A stretch of 64,000 bases of DNA from Pseudomonas iridis (GCF_017980685.1 NZ_JACXXO010000018.1:50768-114767); one strand, 5' to 3'; counted from the stretch's first letter, positions 8,824 to 18,531 are shown. Made by a program: numbers and translations. The notes: generated from the letters alone by a model not told the origin.

Positions 8824-9699
8824 TTATGCGGTGGCGGCGCGTGGCGGTTGCTGCCACGACTCGTTCGCCGTCTGATCCATCGCTTCCTGAATCGCACGCT
8901 TGCGGTTGGCCTCAGCCTTGCGGCCGAAGTACCAGACCAGGAAAGTCACCAGCGACACCGCCAGCAGAATCAGACTCGCCACTGCGTTGATCTCCGGCTT
9001 CACGCCCAGACGCACCGCCGAGAACACTTCCATCGGCAAGGTGGTGGAGCCGGGGCCGGAGACGAAGCTTGCCAACACCAGGTCATCCAGCGACAAGGCG
9101 AACGACATCATCCCGCCCGCCGCCAGCGACGGCGCGATCATCGGAATGGTGATCAGGAAAAACACCTTGAACGGTTTTGCTCCCAGATCCATCGCCGCTT
9201 CTTCAATCGACAGGTCCAGTTCACGCAGGCGGGCGGAGACTACCACCGCCACATAGGCTGCACAGAACGTGGTGTGGGCGATCCAGATCGTGACAATGCC
9301 ACGCTCCTGCGGCCAGCCGATCAGTTGCGCCATCGCCACGAACAGTAGCAACAACGACAGGCCGGTGATCACTTCAGGCATCACCAACGGTGCGGTGACC
9401 AGGCCGCCAAACAGCGTGCGGCCCTTGAAACGCGTCACCCGAGTCAGCACGAACGCAGCCAGAGTACCGAGTGCCACAGCAGCAATCGCGGTGTAGCAGG
9501 CGATTTCCAGCGAGCGCACCACCGACCCCATTAGCTGCGTGTTGTCGAGCAAACCGGTGTACCACTTGATCGACCAGCCGCCCCACACCGTCACCAGTTT
9601 CGAGGCGTTGAACGAGTAGATCACCAGGATCAGCATCGGCAGATAGATAAACGTCAGGCCGAAGATCAACATGAACTTTGCAAAACCGAAGCGTTTCAT
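8824..9699 (-). CDS. potI: Polyamine ABC transporter inner-membrane permease (PotI-like)
   Basis: The second permease (291 residues) has about six transmembrane helices, beginning KFMLIFGLTFIYLPMLIL. The EAA loop for docking to the ATPase is visible as EEAAMDLGAKPFKVFFLIT (about 170-190). The start overlaps the potH stop by ATGA (9696-9699). It pairs with PotH to form the channel. The stop lies directly beside the REPIN at 8729-8822. Confidence 0.95.
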   Translation of the reverse strand: MKRFGFAKFMLIFGLTFIYLPMLILVIYSFNASKLVTVWGGWSIKWYTGLLDNTQLMGSVVRSLEIACYTAIAAVALGTLAAFVLTRVTRFKGRTLFGGLVTAPLVMPEVITGLSLLLLFVAMAQLIGWPQERGIVTIWIAHTTFCAAYVAVVVSARLRELDLSIEEAAMDLGAKPFKVFFLITIPMIAPSLAAGGMMSFALSLDDLVLASFVSGPGSTTLPMEVFSAVRLGVKPEINAVASLILLAVSLVTFLVWYFGRKAEANRKRAIQEAMDQTANESWQQPPRAATA

Positions 9700-10610
9700 C
9701 CCCGTGCCTCCATCTCTTTGGCCTGGCTGCGGTTGAACAGCAGAATCGGCACAATCAGGATCAACAGCATCACCACCGCCAGAGCAGACGCCACCGGCCA
9801 GTCGCGGTTATTGAAAAATTCTTGCCACAGCACGCGACCGATCATCAGCGTCTCCGGGCCACCCAACAGTTCGGGAATCACGAACTCGCCCACCACCGGA
9901 ATGAACACCAGCATGCAGCCTGCGATGATGCCGTTCTTGGCCAGCGGTACGGTGATTTTCCAGAAGTTGTTGAAGTTGCTCGAACCCAGGTCCGACGCGG
10001 CTTCCAGCAGACTGCCGTCGTGCTTCACCAGGTTGGCGTACAGCGGCAACACCATGAACGGCAGGTAGGCGTAAACCACGCCGATATACACCGCGGTGTT
10101 GGTGTTGAGGATTTCGATCGAGTGATCGGTCAGGCCAGTCCACATCAGGAAACTGTTGAGCAAACCGTTGTTGCTGAGAATGCCCATCCACGCGTAAACG
10201 CGGATCAGGATCGCGGTCCAGGTCGGCATCATGATCAACAGCAGCAGGACGTTTTGCGTTTCCTTGCCGGTCTTGGTGATCGCGTAGGCCATCGGGAAGC
10301 CGATCACCAGGCACATCAGCGTGCTCAGCGCCGCGACCTTCAACGACCCGAGGTAGGCCGACAGATACAGCTCGTCTTCGCCGAGCAGGGTGTAGTTGCC
10401 GATGTTCAGCAGCAGCTGGAATTTCTGTTCGGCGTAGGTGTAAATCTCCGAGTACGGCGGGATCGACAGCGCAGCTTCCGAGAAGCTGATCTTCATCACC
10501 AGGAAAAACGGCAGCATGAAGAACAGGAACAGCCAGATGAACGGAATACCGATCACCAGTTTTCGGCCACTGGGCACCAGGCGCAGGAATTGCTGATTGA
10601 AAGTTCTCAT
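9696..10610 (-). CDS. potH: Polyamine ABC transporter inner-membrane permease (PotH-like)
   Basis: The first permease (304 residues from ATG 10610) has several hydrophobic helices, beginning IGIPFIWLFLFFMLPFFLV. The EAA motif is LEAASDLGSSNFNNFWKIT. The start overlaps the potG stop as ATGA (10607-10610). An in-frame start at 10643 would extend it into potG by 11 residues, but the coupled start is more likely. It works with PotI, PotG and PotF. Confidence 0.94.
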   Translation of the reverse strand: MRTFNQQFLRLVPSGRKLVIGIPFIWLFLFFMLPFFLVMKISFSEAALSIPPYSEIYTYAEQKFQLLLNIGNYTLLGEDELYLSAYLGSLKVAALSTLMCLVIGFPMAYAITKTGKETQNVLLLLIMMPTWTAILIRVYAWMGILSNNGLLNSFLMWTGLTDHSIEILNTNTAVYIGVVYAYLPFMVLPLYANLVKHDGSLLEAASDLGSSNFNNFWKITVPLAKNGIIAGCMLVFIPVVGEFVIPELLGGPETLMIGRVLWQEFFNNRDWPVASALAVVMLLILIVPILLFNRSQAKEMEARG

Positions 10611-11749
10611 GAGCGCAGTACCACGCCGCTGTCGTCTTCCCACCAGACGTAAACCTTGTCGTCCCAGGTCGGTCGCGCGCCACGGCGTTCAGCGTTGGCC
10701 ATGAACGACTGGACGATTTTGCCGCCCGGCAATTGCACGTAGAACACCGAGTGACCGCCAAGGTAGGCGATGTCATGCACCTTGCCTTCGGACCAGTTGT
10801 AGCGGAACTCGGGCTGGGTCGTGCTGACGAGCATTTTTTCCGGCCGGATGGCGTAGGTGACCGACTTGTCCTGCACCGAGGTGCTGACGCCGTGACCGAC
10901 GTAGATCTTCTGCTGCAAGTCCGGGCTGTGGATGATTGCGTGGCCTTCGAGGTCTTCAACCACCGTGCCGTCGAAGGCGTTCACGTTGCCGATGAACTCG
11001 CAGACCATACGGCTGACGGGTGCTTCATAGATGTCGATCGGGCTGCCGATCTGCGCGATCCAGCCCAGGTGCATGATCGCGATCCGCTCGGCCATGGTCA
11101 TGGCTTCTTCCTGGTCGTGAGTCACCATCACGCAGGTCACGCCGACGCGCTCGATGATCTCAACCAGCTCCAGCTGCATTTGCGAACGCAGCTTTTTATC
11201 CAGCGCACCCATCGGTTCGTCGAGCAGCAACAGCTTTGGCCGTTTCGCCAGCGAGCGGGCCAGGGCGACACGTTGGCGCTGACCACCGGACAACTGATGC
11301 GGTTTGCGTTTGGCGTATTGGGTCATGTGCACCAGGCGCAGCATTTCTTCAACGCGGGCGTCGATTTCACTGGCTGGCAAACGGTCTTGCTTGAGGCCGA
11401 AGGCAATGTTCTGCGCGACGGTCATGTGCGGGAACAGCGCGTAGGACTGGAACATCATGTTGATCGGCCGCTCGTACGGCGGCATGTCGGTGATGTCCAC
11501 ACCGTCGAGCAGAATCCGCCCTTCAGTCGGGCGCTCGAAGCCGGCAAGCATGCGCAGCAGGGTCGATTTCCCCGAGCCGGAGCCGCCGAGCAGGGCAAAG
11601 ATTTCGCCCTGATGGATCTCCAGGGATACATCGTCCACTGCGATGGTTTCGTCGAACTTCTTGGTGACACGATCGATTTTCACCAACACCTTTTTCGGTT
11701 GCTGATGACCTTCAAGTGCCTTCCTGTAAGTGCTGGAGGCGTTTGCCAT
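10607..11749 (-). CDS. potG: Polyamine ABC transporter ATPase
   Basis: This ATP-binding subunit (380 residues) energises polyamine uptake. It has Walker A GGSGSGKSTLLRM (about 53-65), signature LSGGQRQRVALAR, Walker B LLLLDEPMGALD and the switch histidine in VTHDQEEAM. The C-terminal TOBE regulatory domain covers about 280-380. The ATG at 11749 has GGGAG 6 nt upstream. It is the first gene of the potGHIF operon. Its upstream gap to 12119 holds a REPIN at 11842-11945 and otherwise no gene that I can support. Confidence 0.95.
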   Translation of the reverse strand: MANASSTYRKALEGHQQPKKVLVKIDRVTKKFDETIAVDDVSLEIHQGEIFALLGGSGSGKSTLLRMLAGFERPTEGRILLDGVDITDMPPYERPINMMFQSYALFPHMTVAQNIAFGLKQDRLPASEIDARVEEMLRLVHMTQYAKRKPHQLSGGQRQRVALARSLAKRPKLLLLDEPMGALDKKLRSQMQLELVEIIERVGVTCVMVTHDQEEAMTMAERIAIMHLGWIAQIGSPIDIYEAPVSRMVCEFIGNVNAFDGTVVEDLEGHAIIHSPDLQQKIYVGHGVSTSVQDKSVTYAIRPEKMLVSTTQPEFRYNWSEGKVHDIAYLGGHSVFYVQLPGGKIVQSFMANAERRGARPTWDDKVYVWWEDDSGVVLRS

Positions 11750-11841
11750 GTGAAACTCCCAACAGGTTTCAGTGCCTGGCCAATGTGGCCTGGCTTAAGT
11801 GGATTGCAAGCCTGTAAGCACATTCCCGTTCGGATCACCGC

Positions 11842-11945
11842 AAAACCCTGTGGGAGCTGGCTTGCCAGCGATGAGGCCGTCACCTTCAACATAAAGGGTG
11901 ACTGACCCATCGCCATCGCTGGCAAGCCAGCTCCCACAGGGTTTT
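11842..11945. repeat. REPIN, type A arms, upstream of potG
   Basis: Mirror arms AACCCTGTGGGAGCTGGCTT (from about 11843) and the inverse ending near 11945. It occupies the middle of the 370-base gap between potG and puuD. The remainder, 11946-12119, shows no supported gene or clear hairpin; the potG promoter should lie in 11750-11841 or beyond the REPIN. Confidence 0.88.
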
Positions 11946-12119
11946 GCATTGATCCAACGGGTACTGCTCATACCGATCCGGCTTGTTCGGCGCCGCCGTC
12001 CTGGCTGCCTGGGTCGTACTTGTTGTTATTACGGGTGTTGTTTTTCACGAATGACGGGTGCGCGCAGGCACGCCCGACTTGCGTGGGGGCAGTAAATCGT
12101 TACGTATTCTTTGGTTGTG

Positions 12120-12881
12120 TCAGCGCTGGTTACGCCGCGCCGCCCGTTGCCGGCAAGCCTCACCGAAGGCCTGAAAAATCTTCAGGTAGTTCGGGTTGTC
12201 CAGCACCTGCCACTCCGGGTGCCATTGCACGCCGAGGGCAAAGGTCGGGCTGTGCTCCACCGAGATCGCCTCGATCAGACCATCCGGCGCCACCGCTTCG
12301 GCACGCAGGCCGGGCGCGAGGCGGTTGATGCCCTGACTGTGAATGGAGTTGACCTGGAACTCGCCGGGCAACTCCAGCGCTTCGAACACGCCGCCGCCAA
12401 GCACCGTGACCGCATGAGCCGGTGCGTATTGCACGGCCACATCCGGGCTGTCCGCTTCGCGGTGATCGAGCATGCCCGGCAGCTCATGCACCTTCTGATG
12501 CAGGCTGCCGCCAAATGCCACGTTCATCTCCTGGAAACCGCGGCAAATGCCCAGCACCGGAACGCCCGCCGCAATGGCTGCACGCAATAAAGGAAGGGTC
12601 GTGGCATCCCGCGCCGGATCGTGATCCGTACCGGGTTCGCTGGCCGGGCCTTGATAGTGGAAAGGTTCCACGTTGGAAGGCGAGCCGGTCAGCAACAGAC
12701 CGTCGAGTTGACCGAGCAGGTCCTCGATTTCAGTCAGGTTGCCAAGGGAAGGAATGACCACCGGCAGCCCCTGGGCGCCAACGCTGACAGCACGTACGTA
12801 CTTGTCGCCGCTGATGTGATAGGGGTGCAGGCCAATCTGTTTGACGCACGCAGTAACGCCTATCAATGGCTTGAATGCCAT
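12120..12881 (-). CDS. puuD: gamma-Glutamyl-GABA hydrolase (class I amidotransferase fold)
   Basis: This 253-residue enzyme hydrolyses gamma-glutamyl-gamma-aminobutyrate to GABA and glutamate, the last step of the Puu pathway (SpuA-like in pseudomonads). The catalytic triad is visible: Cys113 in GICRGFQEMN, and His221 and Glu223 in QWHPEW. The N-terminus KPLIGVTACVKQIG matches the peptidase C26 family. The ATG at 12881 has GAGGTG 7 nt upstream. It is divergent from puuA across a 282-base regulatory gap. Confidence 0.94.
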   Translation of the reverse strand: MAFKPLIGVTACVKQIGLHPYHISGDKYVRAVSVGAQGLPVVIPSLGNLTEIEDLLGQLDGLLLTGSPSNVEPFHYQGPASEPGTDHDPARDATTLPLLRAAIAAGVPVLGICRGFQEMNVAFGGSLHQKVHELPGMLDHREADSPDVAVQYAPAHAVTVLGGGVFEALELPGEFQVNSIHSQGINRLAPGLRAEAVAPDGLIEAISVEHSPTFALGVQWHPEWQVLDNPNYLKIFQAFGEACRQRAARRNQR

Positions 12882-13163
12882 TTTTATTCACCTCGAAGTT
12901 TGACACTTGAACGAGCTTTTCCGGAGCTTAGAGTCGTTGATTTTAATTAACAACTCCCGTGTAAAAAATTCTAAACGCCGTTCATCAAATCTTCATGATT
13001 GGCAGGCGTCTGGCGCCTGTTTTGGCACGCAGGTGTCAAGAAAAGCCCTAAAAATAAAGGCTGAGCGGCACGGTGTTCGCTATTGACTTCACTTTGCCGT
13101 TCGGGTTGACTGGCTCGGCGAAACAGCAGTGAACATAATAATTAACAGCTAAATAGGTGCATC
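12882..13163. promoter_or_regulatory. Divergent puuD/puuA control region
   Basis: This AT-rich gap must hold both promoters. The 9-mer TAATTAACA occurs twice in the same orientation, at 12944-12952 near puuD and 13139-13147 just before the puuA ribosome site. Next to the second is GTGAACA, which partly resembles the end of the E. coli PuuR box. These are candidate operators for the regulator encoded at 17983. A weak dyad CAGGCG..CGCCTG lies around 13003-13019. Confidence 0.45.
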
Positions 13164-14540
13164 ATGTCGGTCCCTCTGCGTACCGTTCAACTCAACGAAG
13201 CAAACGCATTCCTTAAGAAATATCCTGAGGTTTTGTACGTCGACCTTCTGATTGCGGATATGAACGGTGTGGTGCGCGGCAAGCGCATCGAACGCACCAG
13301 TCTTCATAAGGTTTACGAGAAAGGCATCAACCTGCCGGCCTCGCTCTTTGCCCTCGACATCAACGGCTCCACGGTGGAAAGCACCGGCCTGGGCCTGGAC
13401 ATCGGCGACGCCGACCGCATCTGCTATCCGATCCCGGGCACCCTCAGCATCGAGCCGTGGCAGAAGCGCCCAACCGCACAACTGTTAATGACCATGCACG
13501 AGCTCGAAGGCCAGCCGTTCTTCGCTGACCCGCGTGAAGTGCTGGCCAACGTGGTGCGCAAATTCGACGACCTCGGCCTGACCATTTGCGCAGCGTTCGA
13601 ACTCGAGTTCTACCTGATCGACCAGGACAACGTGAACGGCCGTCCGCAGTCGCCACGCTCGCCGGTTTCCGGCAAGCGCCCGGTGTCGACTCAGGTCTAC
13701 CTGATCGACGACCTCGACGAATACGTCGACTGCCTGCAAGACATCCTCGAAGGCGCGAAAGAGCAGGGCATTCCTGCTGACGCCATCGTCAAGGAAAGCG
13801 CCCCGGCGCAGTTCGAAGTCAACCTGCATCACGTCTCCGATCCGATCAAGGCCTGCGACTACGCCGTCCTGCTCAAGCGTCTGGTGAAAAACATCGCCTA
13901 CGACCACGAGATGGACACCACCTTCATGGCCAAACCGTATCCGGGCCAGGCGGGTAACGGTCTGCACGTACACATTTCGATCCTGGACAAAGAAGGCAAC
14001 AACATCTTCGCCAGCGAGGATCCCGAGCAGAACGCCGCGCTGCGACATGCGATCGGCGGTGTGCTGGAGACCCTGCCTGCGCAAATGGCCTTCCTCTGCC
14101 CGAACGTCAACTCGTACCGTCGTTTCGGCGCACAGTTTTATGTGCCGAACTCGCCGAGCTGGGGCATCGATAACCGCACCGTTGCAGTACGTGTGCCGAC
14201 CGGTTCTGCTGACGCCGTACGCATCGAGCATCGTGTCGCCGGTGCCGATGCCAACCCGTACCTGCTGATGGCCTCGGTGCTGGCCGGTATCCACCACGGC
14301 CTGACCAATCAGATCGAACCGGGTGCGCCCGTCGAGGGCAACAGCTACGAGCAGAACGAACAGAGCCTGCCGAACAACCTGCGCGACGCATTGCGTGAGC
14401 TGGACGACAGCGAAGTCATGGCCCGCTACATCGACCCGCTGTACATCGACGTGTTTGTCGCGTGCAAGGAGAGCGAGCTGGCCGAGTTCGAAAACTCGAT
14501 TTCTGACCTTGAGTACAACTGGTATCTGCATACGGTCTGA
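13164..14540 (+). CDS. puuA: gamma-Glutamylpolyamine synthetase (glutamine synthetase family)
   Basis: This 458-residue ligase joins glutamate to putrescine or another polyamine with ATP, the entry step of the Puu pathway (SpuB/PauA in pseudomonads). It is a glutamine synthetase homologue: the beta-grasp N-terminal part has DLLIADMNGVVRGKRI, and catalytic-domain motifs include CAAFELEFYLID, GNGLHVHISI and PNVNSYRRFG. The last two carry the glutamate/ATP-site residues. An AGGTG site precedes the ATG. It begins the puuA-puuC-puuB run. Exact polyamine specificity cannot be read from sequence. Confidence 0.93.
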   Translation: MSVPLRTVQLNEANAFLKKYPEVLYVDLLIADMNGVVRGKRIERTSLHKVYEKGINLPASLFALDINGSTVESTGLGLDIGDADRICYPIPGTLSIEPWQKRPTAQLLMTMHELEGQPFFADPREVLANVVRKFDDLGLTICAAFELEFYLIDQDNVNGRPQSPRSPVSGKRPVSTQVYLIDDLDEYVDCLQDILEGAKEQGIPADAIVKESAPAQFEVNLHHVSDPIKACDYAVLLKRLVKNIAYDHEMDTTFMAKPYPGQAGNGLHVHISILDKEGNNIFASEDPEQNAALRHAIGGVLETLPAQMAFLCPNVNSYRRFGAQFYVPNSPSWGIDNRTVAVRVPTGSADAVRIEHRVAGADANPYLLMASVLAGIHHGLTNQIEPGAPVEGNSYEQNEQSLPNNLRDALRELDDSEVMARYIDPLYIDVFVACKESELAEFENSISDLEYNWYLHTV

Positions 14541-14544
14541 AAAA

Positions 14545-14721
14545 CCCCTCACCCTAACCCTCTCCCAAAGGGAGAGGGGACTGATTCGGGGATGCTCGGG
14601 CAATTCGCCGACCTGATCGATTTTTGCCGAATCCATATTCGACTCGATCGTTCAAGTCGGTGCATCTCCCAAGACACTTCGGTCGGTCCCCTCTACCTCC
14701 GGGAGAGGGCTAGGGTGAGGG
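14545..14721. repeat. Composite inverted-repeat element, copy 2 (177 bp)
   Basis: It starts 4 nt after the puuA stop with CCCCTCACCCTAACCCTCTC and ends with the inverted GGGAGAGGGCTAGGGTGAGGG. Each end also folds on itself (CTCTCCC..GGGAGAG). The interior shares TTCAAGTCGGTGCAT with copy 1. It fills most of the puuA-puuC gap. Confidence 0.85.
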
Positions 14722-14785
14722 CAGCCATCTCAAACCGAACACGCCAGCCAGACCACCCCCAAATCCCCCTCGTCGAGCCATAACA

Positions 14786-16276
14786 ATGACCACAACCCGC
14801 AACGACTGGGAACAACGCTTCCAGTCCCTGACCATTGAATCCCGCGCGTTCATCAACGGTGAATACCGCCCGGCGATCAGCGGCGACACCTTTGAATGCC
14901 TGAGCCCCGTTGACGGCCGTTTTCTGGCCTCCGTCGCCAGCACCGATGAAGCCGACGCCAACCTCGCCGTGGAAGTCGCGCGCCAGTCTTTCGAATCCGG
15001 CGTGTGGGCTAACAAGGCCCCGGCCGAGCGCAAGCGCATCCTGATCCGCTTCGCCGATCTGATCCTGCAAAACCAGGAAGAACTGGCGCTGCTGGAAACC
15101 CTCGACATGGGCAAACCGATCAGCGACTCGATGAGCATCGACATCCCGGCGACCGCCAACGCGATCCGCTGGAGCGCCGAAGCCGTCGACAAGATCTACG
15201 ACGAAGTCGCGGCCACACCGCACGACCAACTCGGCCTGATCACTCGCGAGCCTTGCGGCGTGGTGGCGGCCATCGTGCCCTGGAACTTCCCGCTGATCAT
15301 GGCCAGCTGGAAATTCGCCCCGGCCCTGGCGGCGGGTAACTCGTTCATCCTCAAGCCTTCGGAAAAGTCGCCGCTGACCGCGATCCGCATCGCTCAGCTC
15401 GCACTGGATGCCGGCATTCCGAAAGGCGTGTTCAACGTCTTGCCAGGCTTCGGCCACACCGTCGGCAAGGCTCTGGCGTTGCACATGGACGTCGACGTGC
15501 TGGCCTTCACCGGCTCCACAGCGATTGCCAAGCAACTGATGATTTACGCCGGCCAGAGCAACATGAAACGCGTCTGGCTCGAAGCCGGCGGCAAAAGCCC
15601 GAACGTGGTGTTTGCCGACGCGCCGGACTTGCGCGCCGCGGCACAAGCAGCGGCCGGCGCCATCGCCTTCAACCAGGGCGAAGTGTGCACCGCCGGTTCG
15701 CGTCTGCTGGTCGAGCGTTCGATCCGTGAGCAATTCATTCCGCTGCTAGTGGAAGCACTGCAAGCGTGGAAACCCGGTCACGCCCTCGACCCGGCGACCA
15801 CCGTCGGCGCCGTGGTCGATCAGCGCCAACTCGACAACGTGCTGCGTTACATCAGCATCGGTCGCGAGCAGGGCGCCGAGCTGATTGCCGGCGGCCAACG
15901 CACCCTTGAAGAAACCGGTGGCCTTTACGTGCAGCCTGCGATCTTCGACGGCGTGACCAACGCCATGACCATCGCTCAGGAAGAAATCTTCGGCCCGGTG
16001 CTGTCGCTGATCACCTTCGATACCGTTGAAGAAGCGCTGCAGATCGCCAACGACAGCATCTTCGGCCTCGCCGCCGGGGTCTGGACCAGCAACCTGAGCA
16101 AGGCGCACACCTTTGCTCGTGGCCTGCGTGCCGGCAGCGTCTGGGTCAACCAGTACGACGGCGGCGACATGACCGCGCCGTTCGGTGGCTTCAAACAGTC
16201 GGGCAATGGTCGCGATAAATCGCTGCATGCATTCGACAAGTACACCGAGCTGAAAGCGACCTGGATCAAGCTCTAA
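14786..16276 (+). CDS. puuC: gamma-Glutamyl-gamma-aminobutyraldehyde dehydrogenase
   Basis: This NAD(P)-dependent aldehyde dehydrogenase (496 residues) oxidises the aldehyde made by PuuB (KauB-like in P. aeruginosa). Family motifs are the cofactor-binding VPWNFPLIM and KPSEKSPLTA, the general-base glutamate in LEAGGKSPN and the catalytic cysteine in FNQGEVCTAGSR. The length and sequence fit PuuC rather than a betaine aldehyde dehydrogenase, and the position between puuA and puuB supports this. Confidence 0.93.
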   Translation: MTTTRNDWEQRFQSLTIESRAFINGEYRPAISGDTFECLSPVDGRFLASVASTDEADANLAVEVARQSFESGVWANKAPAERKRILIRFADLILQNQEELALLETLDMGKPISDSMSIDIPATANAIRWSAEAVDKIYDEVAATPHDQLGLITREPCGVVAAIVPWNFPLIMASWKFAPALAAGNSFILKPSEKSPLTAIRIAQLALDAGIPKGVFNVLPGFGHTVGKALALHMDVDVLAFTGSTAIAKQLMIYAGQSNMKRVWLEAGGKSPNVVFADAPDLRAAAQAAAGAIAFNQGEVCTAGSRLLVERSIREQFIPLLVEALQAWKPGHALDPATTVGAVVDQRQLDNVLRYISIGREQGAELIAGGQRTLEETGGLYVQPAIFDGVTNAMTIAQEEIFGPVLSLITFDTVEEALQIANDSIFGLAAGVWTSNLSKAHTFARGLRAGSVWVNQYDGGDMTAPFGGFKQSGNGRDKSLHAFDKYTELKATWIKL

Positions 16277-16328
16277 TTCTTTTACAGCGGCGGTTGCTGG
16301 CGTGAGCCGGCGACCCTCGGAGAACCGT

Positions 16329-17612
16329 ATGAAACAACAACACGTAAACAGCTACTACGCCGCCACTCGCAACGAAGTCATCGACTTTCCGACCCTCGAA
16401 GAAGCTGTGGATTGCGACGTCTGCATCATCGGCGCCGGTTATACGGGCCTGTCCTCGGCACTGTTCCTCGCCGAAGCTGGCTATAAAGTCACGGTGCTGG
16501 AAGCGGCGAAAGTCGGTTACGGCGCGAGCGGGCGTAACGGCGGGCAACTGGTTAACTCCTACAGCCGCGACGTCGACGTGATCGAAGAACGTTACGGCGA
16601 CAAGACCGCCGAAATCCTGGGCAGCATGATCTTCGAAGGCGCCGACATCATTCGTTCGCGCATCAAGCAATACGACATCAAATGCGACTACCGTCCGGGC
16701 GGTATCTTCGCGGCGATGAACAAGAAACAACTGAATGGTCTGGCCGAGCAGAAGAAAAACTGGGAACGCTACGGCAACCGTAATCTGAAGATGCTCGACG
16801 CTGCGGACATTCGTCGCGAAGTCGGCTCCGACGCCTATGTCGGGGGTCTGCTGGACTTGCAGGGCGGCCACGTGCACCCACTTAACCTGGCCCTCGGGGA
16901 AGCTGCTGCCATCGTGACTTTGGGCGGCAAGATCTACGAGCAATCGGCCGCGGTGGAAATCACCTACGGCGAGCCAAATGTCGTGCGCACCGCCAAAGGT
17001 CTGGTCCGCGCCAAGTACCTGTTGATCGCTGGCAACGCCTACCTGCCGCAAGGCCTCGACAACCGCGTCACCGCGAAAAGCATGCCCTGCGGCTCGCAAA
17101 TCGTTGTCACCGAACCGTTGACCGAGAAACAGGCACGCAGCCTGATCACCAACAACTACTGCGTCGAAGACTGCAACTATCTGTTGGATTACTACCGCCT
17201 CACTGCCGACAACCGTTTGCTGTACGGCGGCGGCGTGGTCTACGGCGCGCGTGAACCGGACGACATCGAACAACTGATCCGCCCGAAGATTCTCAAGACC
17301 TTCCCGCAGCTCAAAGACGTGAAAATCGACTACCGCTGGACCGGCAACTTCCTGCTGACCATGTCACGCATGCCGCAATTCGGCCGTATCGAGAAAAACG
17401 CCTACTACATGCAGGGCTACAGCGGCCACGGCGTCACTTGCTCGCACCTGGCCGGCAAACTGATCTCGGAAATGATCCGCGGCGATGCCGAACGCTTCAA
17501 TGCGTTCGCGTCCTTGCCACACATGCCAATGCTCGGCGGCCGCACCTTCTCCGCCCCGCTGACGGCCCTGGGCGCCGTCTACTACTCGCTGCGCGATCGT
17601 TTCGGCATCTAA
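16329..17612 (+). CDS. puuB: gamma-Glutamylpolyamine oxidase, FAD-dependent
   Basis: This 427-residue DAO-family flavoprotein oxidises gamma-glutamylputrescine to the aldehyde with release of ammonia and hydrogen peroxide (PauB group). The ATG at 16329 has GGAGA 5 nt upstream; an earlier in-frame start at 16302 lacks this. The dinucleotide motif CIIGAGYTGLSSALFLAEAG is at about residues 30-49, followed by GASGRNGGQ, typical of the PuuB/glycine oxidase group. It lies 52 nt after puuC and completes the pathway. A paralogue lies at 43284-44567. Confidence 0.93.
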   Translation: MKQQHVNSYYAATRNEVIDFPTLEEAVDCDVCIIGAGYTGLSSALFLAEAGYKVTVLEAAKVGYGASGRNGGQLVNSYSRDVDVIEERYGDKTAEILGSMIFEGADIIRSRIKQYDIKCDYRPGGIFAAMNKKQLNGLAEQKKNWERYGNRNLKMLDAADIRREVGSDAYVGGLLDLQGGHVHPLNLALGEAAAIVTLGGKIYEQSAAVEITYGEPNVVRTAKGLVRAKYLLIAGNAYLPQGLDNRVTAKSMPCGSQIVVTEPLTEKQARSLITNNYCVEDCNYLLDYYRLTADNRLLYGGGVVYGAREPDDIEQLIRPKILKTFPQLKDVKIDYRWTGNFLLTMSRMPQFGRIEKNAYYMQGYSGHGVTCSHLAGKLISEMIRGDAERFNAFASLPHMPMLGGRTFSAPLTALGAVYYSLRDRFGI

Positions 17613-17629
17613 GCTAGCAATGTTCAAAA

Positions 17630-17794
17630 TGTGGGAGCTGGCCTGCCAGCGATGACGGCCTGACAACCTCCACAAAGCCAACTGACACAAAAGAGATCCA
17701 ACTGTGGGAGCGAGCCTGCTCGCGAAGAGGCCATATCAGCCAACATCGCCGTCGTCTGACACACCGCTTTCGCGAGCAGGCTCGCTCCCACAGT
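17630..17794. repeat. Single REP plus type C REPIN after puuB
   Basis: A lone type A arm (17630-17655, TGTGGGAGCTGGCCTGCCAG) is followed by a complete pair of type C arms (17702-17728 and 17766-17794, GGGAGCGAGCCTGCTCGCGA). The 370-base puuB-puuR gap holds little else before the puuR leader. Confidence 0.88.
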
Positions 17795-17982
17795 CACTGT
17801 ATTACCAAGGCAAGAAAGACTTTTCCCCCACCACCCATCGAACCTGCTGAGCAACACCACCAAACGTGATTTAATAGCCGCCTTTCACGGTTCCGGGACA
17901 CGGGAGCAACGTGACCCGCGCCCCGGCGCGTCACCCGCCACCCACCCCCATCGCCCTTAAGTCGTTCTTACATAAGGCAGTC

Positions 17983-18531
17983 ATGGATACGGGTTCTCGA
18001 CTCAAACTAGTACGCGAAAGCTACAAACTCTCCCAGCGCGAGCTGGCCCGGCGTAGCGGCGTGACCAATGCCACCATCTCCCTGATCGAACAGAATCGCG
18101 TCAGTCCCTCCGTCAGCTCATTGAAAAAGCTGCTCGAAGGCATCCCGATGTCCCTGGCCGACTTCTTCACCTTCGACCAGCCGCCACGCGAACATCAATA
18201 CGTCTTCCGCGCCAACGAACAGCCCGACCTCGGCCGCCACGGCTTGCGCCTGCTGCTGATCGGCGCCTCCGTGCCAAGCCGGCAGATGCGCTTGCTGCGC
18301 GAGCAATACGCGCCAGGCGCGAGCTCCGGGGAAGAGCCGATTGTTCACTCGGAAGGTGAGGAGTGCGGGCTGGTTACGCGCGGGACGGTTGAGTTGACCG
18401 TGGATGGGTCGGTGAGTGTGTTGAATGCCGGGGATGGGTATTACTTTCCGACGACGTTGCCGCATAAGTTTAGAAATATCGGGGCGGATGAGGCTGAGAT
18501 TATTAGTGCGAATACGCCGGCGAATTTTTGA
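17983..18531 (+). CDS. puuR: XRE-family regulator with cupin sensor (PuuR-like)
   Basis: It has 182 residues from the ATG at 17983, which has AAGG 5 nt upstream. The N-terminal Cro/C1 helix-turn-helix (about residues 8-62) includes LSQRELARRSGVTNATISLI. The C-terminal cupin fold (about 100-180) includes HSEGEECGLVTRGTVEL and the hydrophilic pocket expected to bind a polyamine. Size and architecture match PuuR, which represses puu genes and is relieved by putrescine. Being the last gene of the cluster strengthens the assignment. A strong hairpin terminator follows at 18600-18631. Confidence 0.92.
   Translation: MDTGSRLKLVRESYKLSQRELARRSGVTNATISLIEQNRVSPSVSSLKKLLEGIPMSLADFFTFDQPPREHQYVFRANEQPDLGRHGLRLLLIGASVPSRQMRLLREQYAPGASSGEEPIVHSEGEECGLVTRGTVELTVDGSVSVLNAGDGYYFPTTLPHKFRNIGADEAEIISANTPANF

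Noticed and set aside
9678..10652. Plus-strand 324-codon frame opposite potH
   Set aside because: Very Gln/His/Arg-rich shadow of the permease gene; no ribosome site.
13026..13041. TGGCACG-N4-TGTC as a sigma-54 promoter of puuA
   Set aside because: The essential GC of the -12 element is missing at the right distance.
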